DNA of 64,000 nt from Enoplolaimus lenunculus (Eukaryota; Nematoda; Enoplea; Enoplida; Thoracostomopsidae): the NCBI GenBank assembly GCA_030248215.1, contig JASANG010002037.1:246805-310804 (forward strand), written 5' to 3'. Positions 58,754 to 64,000 of the stretch are shown piece by piece (the stretch's first letter is position 1; every line of letters begins with the position of its first letter). The notes beneath the pieces were generated by a model. The model saw only the letters and a program-made list of their open reading frames with translations, was not told where the DNA came from and ran no database searches. Both the position numbers and the translations under genes were made by a program.

Positions 58754-61700
58754 ATGCCATCATTAAAAAGGCTCAAAACGTGGCCCCCAAATCAGGACCA
58801 ATCAACACCAAAGGAATCACCGCCGTCTGATACAACAGGCACATCTGAACGGCGCATTCCAAGGTGTGGACCGAGTCGAAAAACACCAAAATCATTCAGT
58901 TTCAAGCTGGCGCGGTCTAATTTGCCGTCTAAATTAAGTTGTGGACGAGGACCTTTGCTACATTCCGGTTCCAGAGCATCTTTAACTCGACAGCCTTTAA
59001 TGGCAACGAATCAAACGAAGAAATGTGGCCTTAGACTTACACAGCCTTTTTCGTTATCAGCAACCAATTACAACTTTGTTCAACAGTTAGCAACGCAATG
59101 TCAACAACAACAGCAACAGCAACAGCAGCAACAACAACAGCCGTTGGCGGATCGTAATCTGCTGGCAGAAGCTTTGCATTTCAACGTGAGTTCTTTGACC
59201 AACTTGCGTAATGAAACTAAAACTTTTGAATTTCAGCAAAGCCAAAATTGTGGCCTTCTAGAAATAATAAGGACTCCAGTTCGGCCAGCGACAAACCTAC
59301 GTTTGCCGGAAGAAAACCACGCCGACCGCAGCCCGATTTACATCCCTGGCTGTAGCTACCAAAGTCAAAATTTACCTCAAGGAGAGGTATCAAGTAGCTC
59401 ATGGGAGAGCTATGGCTCACCTTCGCTCGAGCTTGCTCAGCAGTTAGCGAGCACTTCTCGCCCTGCTCCGAGCTCTCGGATCATCATTCAAGGGTTGCTT
59501 GAAAATCCTTCTTGTCAATTGTTCGATTCTAAACGCAAAAATTCTGCCGAGGACGACCGAAAAAACAGTTTTCTATTGCTGGAACGGCCCAGTTTTTGTC
59601 AACACCAACATCGAGAACATGAGGGCCGAAGTTCAGTGCGGCGTTTGTTGTCAGATGCCAGCCCTGATCAAATTGGCACCGGGTCCCCTGTAGGAGCTAA
59701 GCGGCGTAAGTTTGGTTCGTCAAAAACAAACTCACATCGGCTTGGTATTAACGACAATTTTGATCATGAGCAACAAACTGTTAAAGATCCAAAAATTCAC
59801 GATCACACATTTCAACGCGACTTACAAATGCAGCACCAGCAACAACCGCCGCCACCACCACCACCACAACAACAACAACAACAACAACTACAGCAACACC
59901 AATATAAACAACAAAGACAACGAGACAAACAACATCAACATCAACAGTTCCAACCTGAATATGCAAAAGCGATCCAGGCAGAAAAATACTACGACAAAGA
60001 GAGACAATCACAGCAATGTAAACAGCAACAAAAACAGAAACAACAACAGCGCCAAAATCGTATCTCGGCACAAGAAATGGGGTTTATGTCGACAGAAGCA
60101 TCTGACAGCAATCAAACAACAACAGCGGCAACTCGGATCGCTCGAAATCAAGTCTCGCCAACTGAAGACGAAATGCCAGACGTACATCGTCGGTCCTACA
60201 GAAACTGTTCATCTGGGACAAGAGAAAATCGCGCATCAAAAGCTAGTTTACCGATGTTTGGACAATTTGGCGGCACGACATCAAAGACGAAACCAATCGA
60301 AAATCCTGGACATGTTGAAACATCAAAGACGAAACCGACAACTGAAACATCAAAGGCGAAGCTGAGAGGCAACTCAGAATACAGTGAAACATCAAAGACG
60401 AAGACAACACGAAACATGTTTCGAAACTTGGTTGATCGAGCACTACAGCTACAACACAGCACCACAGTGGGACAACCTGCAACTTGCACAACCCGCAACA
60501 GCGACAAAGTGACTGCAACAAGAGCGCGAAGTTTCGAATCTGAGTCCAGTTTACCCCCGGCTAAACAGTCGCTACTGAACAAAACTGCCAAAAATCGTAA
60601 ACACCGCTTACTGGAACACTTTACTCGAGAACATTCAAATTTAGAACGAAGCCAAAGCGACTTAGAAGCTTCGCTAGAAAATAATCTTCACGGTGAAACT
60701 CACCGAGACCAAGATTCATCTTCGGATAGTGAAACCAGATCTGTGATCAGCTTTCTGGTTCTGGCAACACCGCCGGCTGAAGCCGCAGTGAGCGAACCAA
60801 CTTCTTCTCCAATTGGGCCAGGAGAATATTTTCAACAAGTAGCGAGTACAACGAGTCATGGAGACCAAAACACTGCTGATCAATCAACGATTCAGCATGA
60901 TTTGCAACAATTAATGCAGATTGTGCAACAACAGCAACAGCTGCTTCAGCAACAACAATTGCAGTTGTATAGTCAACAGTTACAACAACAGCGACAACAA
61001 CAACAACAACAGCAACAAAAACAACAGCAAATAAAACAAAAAGAAATACAACAACAGCAACAACAACACCAACAACAATTGCAAAAACAAAAGCAAATGG
61101 AACAGCGACAATTAGAACAAATACAAATAAAACAGTTAAACAAACAGTTGTCATTTCAGCATTTTAGTCGACCGCAACTTGAAAGGCAACTTTCGCATCA
61201 ACCAATGAAACCATTGTTAATGCCGATCCATCATCACCACAACCACCAACAACATCAAAAGCTACAGCAGCAACAACAACAAAAACATCATCATCAACAA
61301 CACCACCAACAACCAGGACAACAACAACAGCAGCAGCAACAGCAAAAACAAAGACAACAACAGCAACAAAAACAACAACAACAACCACAACAACAAGCAC
61401 CAGCACGAAGTATCTCACGAACCAGCCTATCAGCATCAGTGGAAGATTACTTAGACGTACATCCTACAGATTCTGGCAGTTGCCTGTTGCCTTTTTCGTT
61501 AGGAGGACTGGACATGACACCCTTGTCGCCAAAACTCCCTCGCTCCAAAGACAACAACCCCATTAAAGGATGTTATCAGTCTCATACGGGACGTCCACAA
61601 AGCAATGAGTCTAAATCGCGCTCTGATTTAAATTTTTCAAAGCGGAACACTCATTTGAATTATAATGAGGTTGAAATAAAATTACAGCATGGAGGTGAAC

Positions 61701-62039
61701 ATCAGATAGATTGTCACACTCCCATTTGTGATAATACTGGGCTATTGGGGATTGATCCATTGCAAGATATTACGAATATGCCATTGATATCCGCTCAAAA
61801 ATCACTTTTACAACTACCGGATGTAAAATGGCAAGCAAATTCTACACCGGATCTAAGTCTGTCAAATAGCAACCACGGGGTTGTCAGCAGTCCGTTTCGA
61901 ATGTCTCTGTCAGTCAATGATATGTCAACGCTGCAAACCGACGCTATTGAAGCGGCCACACTGTGTGAATCTGAGACTCTTGCGTTCAATTTTGATGAAT
62001 CTTGGAAAAATCCGTTGTTTCGGCTACGATGTGGTTCAG
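58754..62039 (+). CDS. Alternative first exon 1c, giant polyglutamine-rich exon
   Basis: A single open exon of 3,286 nt (1,095 codons). The ATG is the first after an in-frame TAG near 58674. The likely donor TCAG|GTCTGT gives phase 1 and a final G, like the other first exons; without splicing the frame stops at 62072. Polyglutamine tracts lie at residues ~115-133, ~358-405 and ~716-895, the last mixed with His and with proline at PPPPPPP near 366. It also has GAKRRKFGS near residue 315, echoing exon 1a, and three to four imperfect repeats built on ETSKTKP at ~508-555. Polar C-terminal part, no signal peptide, no membrane segment. Such Q-rich regions occur in transcription and scaffold proteins; function here is unknown. 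Confidence 0.8.
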
Positions 62040-62717
62040 GTCTGTCTTATGCTTTAAACAGAAAATTCAAATAAATTTTCGGGCCATTTTTTGTGGTGAG
62101 CTGCGTATTTTGAGCCCAAGGTCTGGTAGATATCGCGTCCGAAGGGTAGAAATATTTTGAATCCCTGTGTTGTTTTTAACACAATCGTAAATTTGAATTT
62201 TCAAATTTTATATAAACTGTGTGTTTAAGATATTTTCTTATTAAGCAAATGACCAAAATTACAGTTTCTGTTGCTCTAAAATGACATTCGAAAAAGCCAA
62301 ATACGGCAGTTGGTGAATTTCCAACGTCAACTGGTAGACTAAAAATAACCCCACGTTTTGATATTTCAGACACAACAAACTTTAATTTACTAATTCAGTT
62401 TTTGCACAAATTTTTGCCACAAATTACAACTTCTTATCATCCAAAGTAGCAGAATTTTTGTAAAAAATAGTAAAAAAATAATTGTCATATTTGCGACATC
62501 TTAAAATCGTTGTATTTTTGTATTTTTTCAAAATTTCTTCAATTCTTTTAAATCAACCACCGAAATGCTGAACCTCATCGAAACCTGATTGTATTATTTC
62601 GCTAGAATTCATTCTACGACCACCTCCAATTACAAGCGTTCCAAAATCTGAAACCGATTCCGCGCTTCCGTCGAGTACACTTCCTGCTCGGAGGCGTAGA
62701 CTCTCTGAACTTGCCAG

Positions 62718-63110
62718 AGTACCTAACTACTCCATTGGGCACTCCGTTAACCCAAGCGCCAACCGGAGACCCCCCTTGGAAAACGATGCACTCCTCTCTC
62801 AACTGTCTTCTGTCCCACTCGTGTCTTAAACGATTTAATTTACCAACTACTATCCCAAAAGCAGCTGCCGCGCGCATGGGAATACCCACCGACGCATTGA
62901 CGAGTCTTGCACTCTTGCAAGAGTTTGAGCAACATCACGGAGGTCGGGTATCAACCCGTCTGGCTACCCGAAATCGAATGGGATCATCAGGCGTGGTAGG
63001 GCTTGAGGGATCCATTCATCGAAAGTTTCGACGAATGCAAATTCAACTGGGACCTGTTGCTGATAAACCATTGGATGATCCAGACGCGGTTTGGGCGACA
63101 GCAAAAACTG
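62718..63110 (+). CDS. Shared downstream exon 5 of the plus-strand gene (acceptor ambiguous)
   Basis: Acceptor CTTGCCAG and strong donor ACTG|GTGAGT. It is 393 nt, phase 1 in and out, so exons 1a, 1b, 1c and 4 can all join it. The product starts YLTTPLGTPLTQAPTGDPPW and later has NLPTTIPKAAAARMGIPTDA, FEQHHGGRVSTRLATRNRMG and IHRKFRRMQIQLGPVADKP. An alternative acceptor at 62605/62606 would also suit phase 1 and reads a basic segment with RRRRLSELARVPNYS, but that frame stops at 62829. It would need either a further splice or a one-base difference in the C-run at about 62770-62775 to continue. No family recognised. The gene continues past the window. Confidence 0.55.
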
Positions 63111-64000
63111 GTGAGTTTTGGAGGGAAAACCGGGTAAAGATATACTAAGAGCACTTGGTGGTGGGATCATGTGGAAGACACTCACAGCGTGCCTGTCCGA
63201 AAGGATAGGAACCAAAATTTCGTATTACGATCATACTGTGCTAAGATTGCGTTTGGCATCTTCACAAACTCGCAAGTGCAACTTGCATGTCCATGTTCTG
63301 TCACAAAAAACAGTTTAGAAAATTTCTGACAGCTGCAAATAATTAACTGGAATCTTCTTGTGCCCCATAGTAAAAAATTCCTGGCTACTGAATTTAGACC
63401 GAGGTAAAAAGCCATATGTTAATGAAGCAAATATTGCAATAAGATTTCAAAAATCCGGCCAATATTTATCGTATGTACTTTTTGTTGTTTATCCAACTCA
63501 AAGTCTAACTTAGCAGCAATGGATCTTGGATTTTTCTGGTATGCATGATCCGAGGTTGGATTTTTATATATCTCAGTGCCGCATCTCGGGTGTCCGAGAC
63601 CATCGCTGTGACCTGCAAAATGGGTGTCCATTGCAAGACATATTATCACCAGGTAAAACATGGGGAAAAACTTTGAACGCGAATACCAGCACGTATTCTT
63701 AACAGGGCAAGCGAAACAACCAAAAGCAAAAAGTACGCAAAATGTTTACGAAGTCAAGAGGCAAACAACCGCAAGCGAAAAGATAAAACGCGATTTTTTG
63801 AAATCATCTTTTGAGAAAACTTTTGTTAGGATCTGGGGGCATCTATTACAGAATCTCCCTTAGATATCAGTCTGTGGTTTGTCGTGGAACTTTTCAGACC
63901 TTTTGTAGTTTTTGTAGCTGAAAACTTTCCAGCCGAGTTCTTCAAATACATTATCGTGAGGTAAATGATATCTCTTTCTTTATTAACTTCTGTTTTTTGT
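63111..64000. other. Downstream intron; possible small exon at 63523-63650
   Basis: An acceptor-like CTTAGCAG at about 63520 and a donor CACCAG|GTAAAA at about 63653 bracket a stretch open in two frames. One reads CRISGVRDHRCDLQNGCPLQ. Neither frame fits a phase-1 exit from 63110, so I do not assign it to the gene. Confidence 0.3.

Noticed and set aside
59712-60365. 217-codon frame rich in Asn and Ser, and minus-strand Val-rich frames over 59781-61436
   Set aside because: Alternate-frame shadows of the CAA/CAG tracts in exon 1c.
62614-63215. Minus-strand frames opposite the shared exon
   Set aside because: The DNA is locally GC-richer and open in several frames. Only the plus-strand frame ends at a strong donor and matches upstream phases.
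1-64000. Retroviral, LTR, Polinton or other virus-like copies, CRISPR arrays, bacterial insertion sequences
   Set aside because: I looked for long polymerase, integrase or capsid-like frames and for LTR pairs and saw none. All mobile DNA found is short, non-coding and of cut-and-paste type.

Overview
This window is animal nuclear DNA. It is AT-rich and crowded with short non-autonomous DNA transposons (MITEs). Genes are split into exons with GT..AG boundaries, and splice phases join in frame across up to twelve exons. Protein similarity of the one gene I recognise, the compact introns and the MITE load fit an invertebrate chordate such as a tunicate. That placement is inference. I saw no bacterial operons, no rRNA, no complete tRNA gene, no LINE and no retrovirus-like element.

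Region 1 (1-9657, minus strand) holds the first half of an ABCA-type (ABCA3-like) full ABC transporter. Twelve coding exons give 814 residues, from the cytosolic N-terminus through the first membrane domain to the Walker A and Q-loop of the first nucleotide-binding domain. The rest lies beyond position 1. Its ectodomain carries a lineage-specific hydrophilic insertion with an internal duplication. Intron 1 has a perfect 6 x 91 bp tandem array. Introns hold hAT-like, piggyBac-like and unclassified MITEs, two of them within about 20 nt of splice sites.

Region 2 (9658-17686) is a gene-poor spacer between two divergently oriented genes. It carries MITE copies and, next to the plus-strand gene, a diverged tandem repeat with three ATGCAAAT octamers.

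Region 3 (17687-63110, plus strand) appears to be one long gene of unknown identity encoding a disordered, Ser/Pro/Arg- and Gln-rich protein. Three large exons (starting at 17687, 40524 and 58754) each begin with an ATG behind an in-frame stop and each end in phase 1 with the base G. They look like alternative first exons from three promoters. Exons at 30522, 31328 and 32691 splice in frame after the first. All routes can join a phase-1 exon near 62718-63110. The 58754 exon encodes about 1,095 residues with very long polyglutamine tracts. On the opposite strand, inside the first intron, two phase-compatible exons (25505-25825 and 24738-25117) suggest a nested secreted or membrane protein gene.

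The introns are a museum of MITEs with clear target-site duplications (TSDs): hAT-like (8 bp), Harbinger-like (TTA/TAA), mariner-like (TA) and piggyBac-like (TTAA, with a tRNA-like module inside). One family has junctions occupied by 13-bp near-palindromes. One Harbinger-like copy has grown into a roughly 900-bp minisatellite of 21-bp units, and one locus shows elements nested three deep.
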